This document shows, piece by piece, positions 1 to 12,894 of a DNA stretch of 60,000 bases. Under the pieces are notes generated by a model, which saw nothing but the letters and a program-made list of their open reading frames with translations, did no database searches and was not told the origin of the DNA. The translations under genes and the position numbers were made by a program. Origin of the DNA: Cryptomeria japonica (taxonomy: Eukaryota > Streptophyta > Pinopsida > Cupressales > Cupressaceae). The stretch's first letter is position 1, and the number at the start of each line of letters is the position of its first letter. The stretch lies in the NCBI RefSeq assembly GCF_030272615.1, contig NC_081406.1:140588361-140648360 (forward strand), in the 5' to 3' direction.

Positions 1-1791
1 TTTGCTTCTTTTGGCTCTCTTGGATGTCAATGACATCTTGTATCTTCCTCTTTCCTTTAGAGGTAGAGGGCTCCCCTATTGTAGGCATCAGCACATTGTA
101 ACTAGATTTCTTGTGCAGTGTATAATCACCAGGAGGGATTGCTTTCCTGGAAGCTGACCTATTTAGGACCACTCTCGCCTTTTCAAGGTTTCTTTTGATT
201 ATAGCCTCCCTCTTGTCCTTTAGGGTCTGCATCACATCCTCAAAGCAAACATTTTAAACTTTATTTTTTCCTCCAGAGGGAAAAAACTAGACAATGGGTC
301 ATAGCTGGCATCAAACTAGTGCATGAAATCCAAGGCTTTCTTATAAGCCACCCATTTCTCTTTCCTCAGCTCTTGCTCATCTAGATCAAACTCATTTCTG
401 ATGAGGTCTTCAGGAAACTGAAATTGATGGGGCCTACCCCTACATGTTGCTCTCTTTCTAAACATGTCGTTGAAGAAGTCTTCTGGATTAGCACACCTGG
501 ATACTGCAGTAGACAAATGATAAGGCTTGAGGAAATCCTCAAAGCAATTCCAGCCCCCTTTTGTTATTACAAGTTGGTGGGCTATGGTAACTGTAGGGAA
601 AATAGTCCTTTTACACCTGCCTGTCAATTCTGCCTCTTGTACACCACCAATTTGTCTAAGGATCTCTGTAATTCCTACTTTGAGAGGCACCTAGTAAGGT
701 ACCAAGAATGGGGTGCCTCTAAAACAAAACACTCTAAAAATTGTCGAGACTGGATACAAATAAATGTCACCCCAATTGTGAACAATTTTTATGTTCTCTG
801 CGAATTCTTTTGGTCTTATGAATTCCAAAAGAACCTTGGAGATTCTTGGGTTGTTCGAGCAGAGGAGAGTCCTGATCTTGGATGCAAAGTATTTGTCAAA
901 CTTCAAGAAACTTTCATCCTCCCTATCCCATGACAACACAGTACTCCATAGTTGTACTGGCATCTTTCCTCCTTCTTTCTCCTTGACAAGGTCCAATCCA
1001 CTAGCAAAGTAATCACCACCTTTGAAAAGAAATAGATGCATCAGGAGTGAGTACCATCTGAAAGGCCTATCCACCTTTCCATTCTTTATTCCTGTTAACC
1101 CTCCATGGATAGCGTCAGCAATGAAAGAAGCATAATCAAATGTAATTGCAAGAGAAGGATTCAAGATCTAAGCAATCATTAACAGGGAGTGATTGGGCAT
1201 ATTTGCTTCAGCATCTTCTCCCAAAACTTGGCAAAGTGCCCAATACATTCCCTTAGCCCTAAGGGTGAACATACTCAATGAAAATGGCTCTTTTGTGTTG
1301 GGTCCTACAACTGCCAACCCACCTATGTTTACAAAAATCTCCTTGAGTGGCCCATTCCTGAGATGATTCCTCTGTGCACTATGAATTTGAGCTAGTGACT
1401 TGAAATTTATGGGCTCTAGAAAATTGGTAAACTCATTAAGCCCAAAAGCATTTCTGAATTCTTCAACATCAATCTCAATAAGGGTTTTTCCATTTATATC
1501 CTAAATGCTTCTTGTGACTGGATCATAGTTGAGTGCAATTTGGGTCAACAAATCTATGCCCATAAATACCCCTAGGACTACCAATTTCCCAACATCTAAT
1601 TCCCAAATACTATTTTGCAGGGCTAGAGAATTTCTCATTCCAAATCCAATCTTAAATAACCCCAACCCAGACAATCCAACCTGTGGGTCTCTCAACCAGT
1701 TACCCTTGTCATACAGTCCTTCTCTTATTTTCAAATGGGGAGCTCTAGGCACTAATTCTTTTGCCTTCGAGGCCTGATTAGTTGACAACAT
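1..1791 (-). pseudogene. Broken ORF of unknown family, probably from an LTR element
   Basis: One minus-strand reading frame runs from a Met codon at 1791 to the window edge. It is interrupted by stops at 1501-1503, 1168-1170, 691-693 and about 254-256. Between the stops the protein is continuous and well formed: a segment with DVGKLVVLGVFMGIDLL, a WYSLLMHLFLFKGG segment, an acidic and basic middle part, and a lysine-rich end with KGKRKIQDVIDIQES. I do not recognise the family. No catalytic motif, signal peptide or clear membrane segment is visible. The setting (retroelement remnants on the same strand to the right) suggests an extra ORF of an LTR retrotransposon. The absence of frameshifts over 1.8 kb suggests that it decayed recently, by point mutation. 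The reading frame is clear; the function is unknown. Confidence 0.5.
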
Positions 1792-3369
1792 CAGCTGTTC
1801 AAGAAAATCAACACAAATACTTCTTTCTGAATAATTGACTTTGCCAGAAAATTCTTTTTTAGGAGCTATTAAAAAAAATGTAAGAAATGAATACTGCCTC
1901 TAAATAGTTCTATGACGAATCAATATCTTATCTGATGCACACCACACAGAAATTGCTACACAAGACTATGAGAAAACCTGTTCTTAACTTGAAGGAATTT
2001 TCTCTGCAACTGAATTGACTTGCTCTATATCTGAAGAAGATAGCTTTGCATCCGCTCCTCTACAATAACTCTTTAAAAAGATATCTTCATCCAGTTGATG
2101 GGAAATCATATATTGTACCCAGGGTCTTAACTACAACATTGATTCTGCATGCTTCGGTTGTCCCTTCAAAATTAAATTCATAGGAGAATTCATATTTTTT
2201 GCTACAACAGGTCACAACGTTCCTACAAGTCTTTATTTTTGCTCTTTCAGAACTTCGTGAAGCATAACTATCGGGCAACTTAGTCCTGCGAAATAGCGCT
2301 GACCATCCGATCAAAAGGAACTTTATCGACCGTTACACTAACTAACAGCCTTGGCTCCGCGCTGGGTCCTGCTTCTCTATTGGCAACGTGCTACCATGTG
2401 GCAGTCAACCACTAGCCTTGAAATACCTTTCGCATTTGACTCAACACTGGCCACATGTCTTTCTCTTATACCACCGGTTCCACCTTGGCGGGCTCATGAC
2501 TTTCTTCCAAGACCACGTGTCCCAGGACACGTTACGATCCATCGCGACACATGGACGGTCCTCGTTCACTTTCCCTATTTCACAAGGTATAAAGCATGAG
2601 CATCTTACCCTTGTGAAATAGTGCAGGCCATCAAATCATTTTTTTAGTTGATCGGCTTTTAACCATCTGAATAGGCTTCGGGAGGGGTGGGCCCTCTGAC
2701 TCACTTTGAACACCTGGCGTACAGTCATCTTCAGAGCTGACATGTCACTTTTTTACTTTCCAAGAGAAAGCACCGGGCTCTGATTAATTCTTGACACCTG
2801 TATCTGCCATGTCATCTCCTAACCTACGACGTGACTCACCTCTGGGACCTGCCTTTTAACCTTTAATCGCGGCTTGTTGACTGTTGTAGCTTATGCCGCA
2901 TGCCACCATTTTACTCACCCTCATTGACCAACTAGACCACCTAGTTGGCATGCCATGTCATTTTCTCAACTTTGCTGGTTTTAAACTATGCGCAACTTCA
3001 CCTAGCGAAATAGCAAAAGTCGTAGATCCATCTGCGAGATGCACACTACTTACTAGGCCTGACAACTTTAAGAGGAATATACATAAGGCATAAAAAAAAA
3101 TTTGTGATTAATTAACATGACTGCCTAGGCAAACGACAAGGGGGGACACTTCCTACAATCTCATGACCCATCACTTAAGTGGATAAAGTAACGAAAGAAT
3201 ATAATCCAGAGGGTTTTAAACAGACATCAAGCGATTAAAAATCAAAAAACCCTAAACCCTTAAGGCCTACAACAAAGCTGAAGCATTTGAAAAGGCGCCT
3301 TACTCAAAATTTCAAAAAACCATAGCCAATTATGGGAAAAGAAAAGCCCATTTTTAATCAGTGATAACA
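1792..3369. other. Non-coding stretch, richer in GC around 2290-3060
   Basis: I see no coding region here. The part from about 2290 to 3060 is less AT-rich than its surroundings and repeatedly mentions CACGTG- and CATGCCA-like words. It could be an old LTR or a decayed promoter region, but no LTR partner is visible. A strong inverted repeat at 2575-2621 is listed separately. Confidence 0.3.
2575..2621. repeat. Perfect 13-bp inverted repeat, 21-nt loop
   Basis: The left arm CTATTTCACAAGG (2575-2587) is the exact reverse complement of the right arm CCTTGTGAAATAG (2609-2621). The loop contains TATAAAG just after the left arm. A structured RNA element or a remnant of a terminal repeat are both possible. 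Confidence 0.6.
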
Positions 3370-4470
3370 CCCCCTTTTTAATCAGTGATAATACCCCCTT
3401 TGATGTCAATGACAAAGGTAGAGTTCCAAAAACAAAAAAAAATCTATATACATATGTACACACAGTCCTTACATGCTCACAAACATTTGAAGATGTCTGC
3501 ATAGGAATTCTTCAGTGTGTTCAATTGGCTATTCTAGCCCTTTTGTAGATTCTACGACATGGTTATGAATCAACTAAATAGATAAGCTTGGGCTTTTGTT
3601 GTCTTTAGATTTGTCAGATCACTAATGGCCAAAGCATCTTGAGTATCCTTAAGAGCACTCAACATAATTTCCAGCTTAGGAGTATTGAGACTCCTAATTT
3701 CTCCAACTCTATTAATTATCCTCTCTCGGTCATGGCTCAGGCTTCTGATTTTCTCAAGTAATGATATCACTTGACTTTCATGACTTCTCAATGATACTGA
3801 CAGGGGATCAACTGACTAAGATATACATTCAAGCTCATCCTCATGTTCCTTAGACTTCTTCTCAATGTCTGTAGTGAACGTTTTCAGAGATAAGCATGAT
3901 TTATATAATTTCCCACCTACAGACAATGCATCTTTCATGCTCTTCACACAGTCATCTAAAGTGACTCTGTCCTTAGCAACCATCCTTTTCAAGTTTCAAA
4001 GCCTCTTTGCATTAAATTCATTTTGGTATTTCTCCTCAAAAGAATTCTCAAAGGACTCAAAATATGTATTTACATAATTAATCAAACTCTTTAATTTCCC
4101 GAACGGAGTATTTGAAGTATCCTTTTGAAATGAGGGCATCAACTTTTCATAAACACCAGTTGTTAGGGTTAACAACATACTATCCTCTATATGAGATTTC
4201 AAAATATCCTCACTAGCCTTTGGTTGTGCAGATGATGCAAGTTGAAGCTTCTAAATAGGAGATAGAGAAGCAAGTTTAATCGAACCTTGAATAAATTATT
4301 GATCATCAATGACTTTGTTTCCCTTTACTATCTCTGTAGTGTCTTTTGCCTTAACCTTGACTTCAATTAAATTAACCTCCACCTTTTCCTTTTCTACTTT
4401 CTTCATAGGAACCAAAGGGTGAACTCCAAAAACTAGAGGATTTTCAACCTTGTCCTTTTCATCATCTATT
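3370..4470 (-). pseudogene. Coiled-coil ORF remnant of LTR element C
   Basis: Minus-strand ORF pieces at 4202-3996 and 3791-3570 lie in one frame, broken by stops. The 3791-3570 piece is heptad-like and charged (ISLLEKIRSLSHDRERI) and resembles the element-B piece at 39917-39582 (ILSLENQIFSFEKERDKMM, then LRGLVSPRLDSL versus IRSLNTPKLEIM). Both are followed at similar distances by a CCCCCTTTGA-type purine tract on the minus strand (3391-3402; 39467-39476). I read this as the 3' end of a relative of element B, with an extra ORF placed just before the 3' LTR. An env-like or structural role is conceivable, as in Sireviruses, but no membrane segment supports it. Confidence 0.5.
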
Positions 4471-4697
4471 TTTCATGCACCTGTATTACCCTTGTCAACT
4501 GCATCTTTAGTTTTGTCTTCTCTTTGTGTTTTCATCTCTCTTTTGTGGGGGATTTTTTTCCCTCTAGGTTTTCTCCCTTTCTTTGTTTGCAAGAGATTGC
4601 ACTGTATTTGTTTCTTGGTACCTAACATGGCCTAGAGATGAGGCCCATTTTGCATTATTGGCTTTTGTGTATATTCTCCCTAAGTTGCACTTAAGGG

Positions 4698-5250
4698 GGG
4701 ATATTGGTGAAATAAAGGTATTTGAACTTGGTTATTTCTCAAGTAAGTCCTAATTATACAAAATTTAGGCTTACTTAGGGAATTGCATAGGAGTAATTGG
4801 AGCATTTCCACTTTAGGTGGACTTATCATGCTATTACTTTATCAAATCCACTTATAGTGGTTGCACTTTACCATCTTTAGTGGATGATCCACTTTTTGTG
4901 GGGTGATAGCTTTTCATTTATATTATCATGTAATGAGACAACAATACTTTTCATTTTCTCATTCACCCCTTTGTACTCACCTCGACTATATATCCAAGGG
5001 GTCTCTTATGTACATTTGTCTAATCTAGCTGATCCATTTGTATTGCATCATTGATGAGAATACATTTTATTATTCTCATATTATTTATCTTTTGTTATTG
5101 TACTTTCCATTAGGACTCTAGATCTTGGGAGGCTACCTCCATAGCCAATTCTTAGAACCTCTTATCTTGTAATTTTCATCTCTAATATTCTCATACTAAA
5201 GATTCATCCTCTTTTACATTTCTTCCTTTTTTTAATATTATATTTAAAGG
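4698..5250 (+). repeat. Probable LTR fragment with four small hairpins
   Basis: A purine tract (AAGGGGGGATAT at 4693-4704) follows a TTGCACTT motif, which is the usual layout at the inner edge of a plant 3' LTR. The sequence that follows begins TTGGTGAAATAAAGG. It contains four short CCAC...GTGG hairpins (4808-4901) and a CTATATAT TATA-like motif near 4986. I could not find a partner LTR or a clear right end. A solo or truncated LTR of a plus-strand element is the best reading. Confidence 0.35.
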
Positions 5251-6442
5251 GTCCCATTAGATATTCAATTTAAAAACACATTAAAGAAACTTGGCACCTC
5301 TTAAAGTATCAATGCACCACTCTTGGTTCGTACACAAACATAGCACACACTCTCCCAACATAGAAAGATTATATGGCCTATAAATTAACATCACACACAT
5401 CAATGCTATATGGTTGGACTCTCGGATCACACACCTAACAAAATCCAATCCACCTTCCAGCTATAAATCATGAGAAAATTGTTAGCAAATATTAGTTATT
5501 ACATTGTCATTATCTGGAGTCCTACTTAGGATTATAACCATTCTATTTTACCTTTTTAATCATGTACCATTCATAATGAAAAATATTTTCTGGTGAGGTG
5601 ATTTTTCGCGAAAAACTTTTGCAAGGACAAATATTGAAAAATATTCTGTTGTTGAGTGGTTAGCAAATTATCTAACAATGCATAGATGCAAAGATATAAA
5701 GAAGTTGGATGGTTTTGTCTATAGTCAAGCATGTTATGAAAATTATTCATTTGTTTAAATTAAATACAATTGAAATCAAATAATTGTTGATGCTATCATT
5801 AATAGTGGTTGAAAAGAAGATTGCAATTCAAAATGATTTTATGGGTATTATTGTTAAGATATCTTCGATGACATGTACAAATCAAGCAATCTATCGTATT
5901 ATTACTAGTGCTTGAGAAAGTACCATCTAAAATATTAAAATAGTTATTGAGTATCTTGTAGATGGGTTTATCAATATTGACAATAGATCTTCAAACAATT
6001 GTGGAGTAAAGAAGAAAGTTGAGATTGAGTGTGACTCTAAAGAAAATCATTGATTTAGCAGTGAAGGATTGAGGGTTTCTAGCATCTCAAGTTCTGATTA
6101 GATAAAACCAGGAGAGGCCCAAACCAGTACAAAAATGCCAACTAGGCAGATGAACGTGATGACTCACAAGAAATGAGACCTCAAAAACCCAAAAAAAGAG
6201 AGGCCCCCTTTTTGAAAGAGAAGCTTTTAACCAGAGCAAAAAATGAGTGGGAACAAGGGTCTCGAGTGCCCAACATTACATTCTCAAAACATAGGAGTTT
6301 AGAAAGTAACCCCGAAACATATACCTAACAAAAACCCTTACACTGAAAAAATAGAGCAACCAAAGAAATTAAAAACTAAAAGCGGTTTTTGAAAGGCTCT
6401 TTGCAACCTTTTTCCTAAAGGACTACCATGAAAAGAGACAAT
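5251..6442. other. No recognisable gene
   Basis: AT-rich sequence without a supported ORF, repeat array or RNA gene. It is probably old retroelement sequence between two LTRs. Confidence 0.4.
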
Positions 6443-7474
6443 TGTTCAAATATTCCAAACAACTAAGAGGGAGGGGTGAATCAGTTGTCAATTAAAATCT
6501 TTTACTTATTCCACAAAAATAGATCCGGTAAACTTTCCTGATTACTTAACCATAAATAGATATAAGAATGAGAGAGCACACACATGAAATACCAGATTTT
6601 GCATGGAAAACCCAAGAAGGGAAAAACCATGAAGAATGTTAAATCTCAAGTATAAAACACCTATCAGGGCGGCAACTGTTAAGGTTATTTTTATAAAGGG
6701 TGGCTCACTACTAGAATGGTCATTGCAAGTGGGTTCATTGCCTAGCTAAAACTGCTAGAAAAGGGCTCACTGCCCAGAAGAAGAAGAAAGGAAAAAGAAA
6801 TAATCCACTATTGAAGCACAACTTCCACAATGTTGCAATGTCAAAAGAAACCTTTGGCTCACTACTTCTGATACCAAACAACATCACACTATCACACTGC
6901 TCAACCACAACTTCACATAACCTCACACAAAATAGATCTTCTTTTTCAATCCACTTGCTTTGATATCATCTTCATTACAATCATCCTTTATTTATACTAA
7001 TCTCTTGAATTAGGAATCTCCTAAGTCAGCCAAAACAAATTTGCCTAAACACAATTTGAAGTAGGTCTACACTAAACAATCCTGCAATAGAAAGGAATGA
7101 GAAGTGGATCACACTACAATGCACTACATCGATCGAAACAACATGTTATCCATATGCCATAATCACTAGAGAAAAAATATGAATATTCATGGTCAACCAA
7201 ACCTAGAATGAATATATCTACAACCATGACTTCGAAGTACATCATTACATCCCAAATTAGAATAACAAAGATATAGATATGAACAACATCAATCCAAGAT
7301 ATCATCATTAAAAATAGAAATGCGGAAAAATGCGGAGCACTGCAAATACTATCAAACACCATCATCACTGAGAACACCTTCGAACCCCCAAATTAATCAC
7401 TAAAAAACATAGAATCAATATGTTGACATCAATGACAACCATACTGATACATCATCAACTCCACATTTGCAACA
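6443..7474 (-). repeat. 3' LTR of copia element A
   Basis: On the plus strand this runs from TGTTCAAATATTCC to TTTGCAACA, so it has TGTT...AACA ends and a length of 1,032 bp. It lies directly next to a polypurine tract and the RNase H end of a minus-strand copia pol. Its first 45 bases resemble the LTR of element B (AAGAGGGAGGGGTGAATCAG versus GAGAGGGGGGATGAATCAG). The ACAACT/AGTTGT pair at 6459-6464/6483-6488 could form a hairpin. The matching 5' LTR is not in the window. Confidence 0.65.
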
Positions 7475-7490
7475 ATCTTCCCCTTTGTCA
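7475..7490 (-). promoter_or_regulatory. Polypurine tract of copia element A
   Basis: The minus strand reads GACAAAGGGGAAGAT directly before the LTR start TGTTGCAAATG. This is the expected plus-strand primer site of an LTR retrotransposon. Confidence 0.6.
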
Positions 7491-7729
7491 CTAATGGCAA
7501 CATTCATCAACAACAAACACAAATTCAAAATTATAATTGATCTCTCCCCCAAACATCTGCAATCTCTCTTATCTCTCTGCCTTTGACATCAAAGACAAAG
7601 GTGAGAAATAACTCGATCATCTTCAAATTCCACACAGATCACCCTAAGAGGAAGCCCCAATCATTAGTGCAGACTAAAATATATATATATGAAGCTCTTT
7701 GGACTAATGCACTAGTTCAAACTAGGAAT

Positions 7730-7965
7730 GGGTAATACCCCCAACTTCTGCCACAAATACTCAAAAGTATCTTTTCACAAAGCCTTCGTAAAAATATTTG
7801 CAATGTTCTATTTTGTAGGATCATAGTCATGTTTTGCTTCATTGTCGAACACCTTGTCCCGAAGTGATACCAAATAGAGATATGCTTTGTTCTAGAATAT
7901 AGTATCAGATTCTTAGAGATATCTATGTTATATAAATACTGATCTTATTTATTGTTGATGTCAAA
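7730..7965 (-). pseudogene. Copia element A: C-terminal end of RNase H
   Basis: The minus strand encodes the typical end of Ty1/copia pol. It shows ISKNLILYSRTKH, then IWYHF, RDKVFDNEAKHDYDPTK, NIANIFTKAL and FEYLWQKLGVLPIP. These match the conserved copia order ISKN-x-SRTKHID-x-HHF-RD-x-DIFTKAL-x-F-LGV. In-frame stops follow PTK and KAL. The upstream part of pol is not adjacent. RT and integrase pieces lie at 20821-22314, so this gene was split by later insertions, and about 170 residues of the expected RT/RNase H junction are missing. Confidence 0.75.
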
Positions 7966-7985
7966 AATAGTGATTTGGATATGAT

Positions 7986-8075
7986 GTAGAATTGTGGAAG
8001 ATAGGTATGTATGTTGTATAATACTGGAAGATAGGTGTGTATGTTGCAGAACAGTGGAAGATAGGTATGTATGTT
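7986..8075. repeat. Three tandem 30-bp units
   Basis: Three consecutive 30-bp copies (7986, 8016, 8046) share GGAAGATAGGT(A/G)TGTATGTT. A partial fourth copy follows. The period is a multiple of three, so a minus-strand frame reads repeated TYIPIF, but I see no reason to treat it as a gene. Confidence 0.75.
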
Positions 8076-9041
8076 GCAAATAGGTGTGTACACATGATAC
8101 AAATTATAGATACTAGTTGTTGTTGACGTATTGCAAACATTTTGATTGCTTTGGAAATATGTATTGTAAGTATGAGGATAGATTTATCTTGATATGAAAG
8201 ATTTGGTGTTGGTTGTGGCAATTGGTTTTATTCTCCAATCATTCATGAAGTCAGATAGCATGAAGATGATTTATTTCAAAGGTGCACTCCTCTGTATTTT
8301 TTATTTGATGTAGATATGGTAGTGCAATTTTTTTATGCTTATTGTCATCATTTGAGATTATTGTATTCATGGTGTTGGTGCTTCGAATGTTGTGATCCAG
8401 AAATGCATTCAATTATGCAATGTTGAGCAACTTTTTTTGCTCTGATTTTCTCTAATTTCTTAAATTCAAATGATAATATTTTGATGATTCATTGTTCATA
8501 TCTTGGACCTCATAATGCTAATTTGGGTCATGGTCTTTATGCTCAAGTAGCGAGTTATTATGGAAATTTGAGGATATGCTCTTTTTGGGTCAGGCCGACC
8601 TTGAAATATTTTATTGACATTTTCCTTTGGTGATTGTAGCGTGTGATTTGACTATTGAAATGTTCTTTGGGAAAATGTTATTGAGGATAACTTGTTGTAC
8701 ATTCTCATTGTTACACTCATATATACATAGTCATAATAGGTTTCATGAAAAAGGTATGAGAGAGAAGTATGAGATGAATGAATTGCGATGAAGTGAAGAG
8801 AAAGGTGATAACCGATAAAGTGAAGAAGTTGATGTTGAATGAGTAAAAGAGAAGGATAGATCTAGTGCAATAGTATTTTGGAGCAAGCAGATAGGGAAGG
8901 GATTTGCAAAGTTTCTTAACTGAATCTACTGCAAACAATTGGTGTGTTAACTGAGATTAACAAGAACTAATCCCATGCATATGTAGCTGCAATTTTCTTA
9001 GTTCATTTCTTTATTTTTTGGTAGTGAGCTTTTTCAGTAGT
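8076..9041. other. No recognisable gene
   Basis: AT-rich sequence between the 30-bp repeats and the satellite. No supported coding region, RNA gene or repeat was found. Confidence 0.4.
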
Positions 9042-12000
9042 CCTAAGGGGTCATATGGTGTCTTAAGGGGTCATATGGTATTGTAAGGGGTCATATGGTG
9101 TTTTATGACCCCTTAGAACACCATATGGCCCCTTAGGAAACAATATGGTGTTGTTATGCATCATATAATGACACCATATTATGTCCTAAGGGGTCATATG
9201 GTGTCCTAAAGGGTCATAAGACACCATATGACCCCTTAGGACACCATACGACCCATAACAACACCATATTGTGTGCTAAGGGGTCATAGGACACCATATG
9301 ACCCCTTAGGACACCATACGACCTATAACGACACCATATTATGTCCTAAGGGGTCATATGGTGTCCTAAGGGGTCATAGGATACCATATGAACCCTTACG
9401 ACACCATACAACCTATAACAACACCATATTGTGTCCTAAGGGGTCATATGGTGTCTTAAGGGGTCATAGGATACCATATGACCCCTTACGACACCCAACA
9501 ACCAATAACGACACCATATTGTGTCCTAAGGGGTCATATGGTGTCTTAAGGAGTCATAAGACACCATATGACCCGTTAAGACACAATATGATCCCTAACA
9601 ACACCTAAGGGGTCATATGGTGTCCTATGGCCCCATAAGACACCATATGACCCCTTAGGTGTCTATACAACCCATAACAACACCATATTATGTCCTAAGG
9701 GGTCATATCACATCCTAAGGGGTCATAGGACACCATATGACCCCTTACGATACCATATGACCCCTTACAACACTGTACAACCCATAACGACACCGTATTG
9801 TGTCCTAAGGGGTCATATGGTGTCTTAAGGGGTCATAACACACCATATGACTCGTTAAGACATAATATGATCCCTAACAATAGCTAAGGGGTCATATGGT
9901 GTCCTATGGCCCCATAGGACACCATATGACCCCTTAGGTGTCCATACGACCCATAATGACATGATATTGTGTCCTAAGGGGTCATATGGTGTCCTATGGG
10001 GTCATAGGATACCAAATGACCCCTTGCAACACCATAGACCCATAACGATAGTATATTATGTCCTAAGGGGTCATAGGACACCATATGACCCTTTATGACA
10101 CCATACGATGTATAACGACACCATATTATGTCCTAAGGGGTCATATGGTGGGTCATATGGTGTCCTAAGGTGTCATAGGATACCATATGACCCCTTACAA
10201 CACCATACAACCCATAACGACACCATATTGTGTCCTAAGGGGTCATAGGATACCATATGACCCCTTACGACACCATACGGCCTATAACAACACCATATTG
10301 TGTCCTAAGGGGTCATATGGTGTCCTAATGGGTCATAGGATACCATATGACCCCTTGCAACACCATACGACCCATAACGACACCATATTGTGTCCTAAGG
10401 GGTCATATGGTATCTTAAGGGGTCATAACACACCATATGCCCCGTTAAGACACAATATGATCCCTAGTGACACCTAAGGGGTTATATGGTGTCTTATGGC
10501 CCCATAGGACACCATATGACCCCTTAAGTGTCCATATGACCCATAAAGACACCATATTGTGTCCTAAGGGGTCATATGGTGTCCTAAGGGGTCATAGGAC
10601 ACCATATGACCCCTTACGATACCATATGACCCCTTACGACACCATAAGACCCATAACGACACCATATTGTGTCCTAAGCGGTCATATGATGTCTTAAGGG
10701 GTCATGACAAACCATATGACCCGTTAAGACACAATATGATCCCTCACAACACCTAAGGGGTCATATGGTGTCCTATGGCCCCATAGGACACCATATGACA
10801 CCTTAGGTGTCTATATGACCCATAATGACACCATATTATGTCCTAAGGCGTCATATGGTAAACTAAGAGGTCATAGGACACCATATGACCCCTTACAATA
10901 CCATATGTCCCCTTACGACACTCTATGACCCATAACGATACCATTTTGTGTTCTAAGGGGTCATATGGTGTCCTAAGGGGTCATAAGACACCATATGACC
11001 CCTTAGGACACCATATGACCCATAACAACACCGTATTATGTCCTAAGGGGTCATAGGACACCATATGACCCCTTACGACACCATACAACCTATAATGACA
11101 CCATATTGTGTCCTAAGGGATCATATAGTGTCCTAAGTGGTCATACGACACCATATGACCCGTTAGGAAACCATACGACCCATAGCAACACCATATTGTG
11201 TCCTAAGGGGTCATATGGTGTCCTAAGTGGTCATATGACACCATATGACTCCTTACGACACCATAAGACCTATAAAAACACCATATTGTTTCCTAAAGGG
11301 TCATATGGTGTCCTAAGGGGTCATAGGATACCATATGACCCCTTACGACACTATACAACCCATAACGACACCATATTGTGTCCTAAAGGGTCATATGGTG
11401 TCTTAAGGGGTCATAGGATACCATATGACCCTTTACGACACCATATGACCCATAACGACACCATATTGTGTCCTAAGGGGTCATATGGTGTCTTAAGGGG
11501 TCATAACACATTATATGACCTGTTTAGACACAATATGATCCCTAATGACACCTAAGGGGTCATATGATGTTCCATGGCCCCATAAGACACCATATGACCC
11601 CTTAGGTGTCTATACGACCCATAACGACACCATATTGTTTCCTAAGGGGTCATATGGTATCCTAAGGGGTTATAGAACACCATATGACCCCTTACAATAC
11701 CATATGACCCCTTATGACACCATACGACCCATAATGACATTGTATTGTGTCCTACGGGGTCGTATAGTGTCTTAAGGGGTTATAACACACCATATGACCC
11801 TTTAAGACACAATATGATCCCTAACAACACCTAAGGGGTCATATGGTGTCCTATGGCCCCATAAGACACCATATGACCCCTTAGGTGTCCATACGACCCA
11901 TAACAACACCATATTGTGTCCTAAGGGGTCATATGGTGTCCTAAGGGGTCATAGAACACCATATGACCCCTTATGATACCATATGACCCCTTACGACACC

Positions 12001-12845
12001 ATAAGACCCATAACGACACTGTATTGTGTCCTAAGGGGTCATATGGTGTCTTAAGGGGTCACAACACACCATATGACATGTTAAGACACAATATGATCCC
12101 TAACGACACCTAAGGGGTCATATTGTGTCCTATGGCCCCATAGGACACCATATGACCCCTTAGGTGTCTATACGACCCATAAAGACACCATATTGTGTCC
12201 TAAGGGATCATATGGTGTCCTAACGGGTCATAGGACACCATATGACCCTTTACGATACCATATGACCCCTTACGACACCATACAACCCATAACGACACCA
12301 TATTGTGTCCTAAGGGGTCATATGGTGTCGTAAGGGTTCATAAGACACCATATAACCCCTTAGGACACCATATGACCCATAACGACATTGTATTGTGTCC
12401 TAAGGGGTCATAGGACACCATATGACCCCTTACGACACCATATGACCTATAACGACACCATATTGTGTCCTAAGGGGTCATATGGTATCCTAAGGGGTCA
12501 TAAGACAACATATGACCCCTTAGGACACGATATGACCCATAATAAAACCATATTGTGTCCTAAGGGCTCATATGGTGTCCTAAGGGGTCATAGGATACCA
12601 TATGACCCCTTACGACACCATATGACCTATAATGACACCATATTGTGTCCTAAGGGGTCATATGGTGTCCTAAGGGGTCATAGGACACCATATGACCCCT
12701 TACAACACCATACAATTGATAACAACACCATATTGTGTCCTAAGGGGTCATATGGTGTCCTAAGGGGTCATACGACACCATATGACCCCTTACGACACCA
12801 TACGAGCCATAACAACACCATATTGTGTCCTAAAGAGTCATATGG
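9042..12845. repeat. Satellite array of about 42 units of 90 bp with internal inverted repeats
   Basis: The array repeats with a 90-bp period (for example TATGACCCCT at 12421, 12511, 12601 and 12691). Each unit contains TAAGGGGTCATATGGTGTC and its exact reverse complement GACACCATATGACCCCTTA, so each unit can fold into a hairpin. Because 90 is a multiple of three, plus-strand frames stay open for up to 163 codons and read repeated ILCPKGSYGVLRGH and PYDPLRHH; these are by-products of the period. A variant unit marked by GGCCCCATA occurs at 9629, 9908, 10498, 10777, 11576, 11855 and 12134. Neighbouring markers lie exactly 279 bp apart in four cases, which indicates a higher-order unit. Copies differ by point changes and CG loss. 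Confidence 0.9.
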
Positions 12846-12894
12846 TTTAACTTTTATGGTTGTGGCTATCAAACTATAGGGTATAGAGTATAGA

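Noticed and set aside
9273-12879. Long plus-strand open frames in the satellite (up to 163 codons)
   Set aside because: They follow from a 90-bp period that is a multiple of three and the lack of stops in one unit; no start context or independent support.
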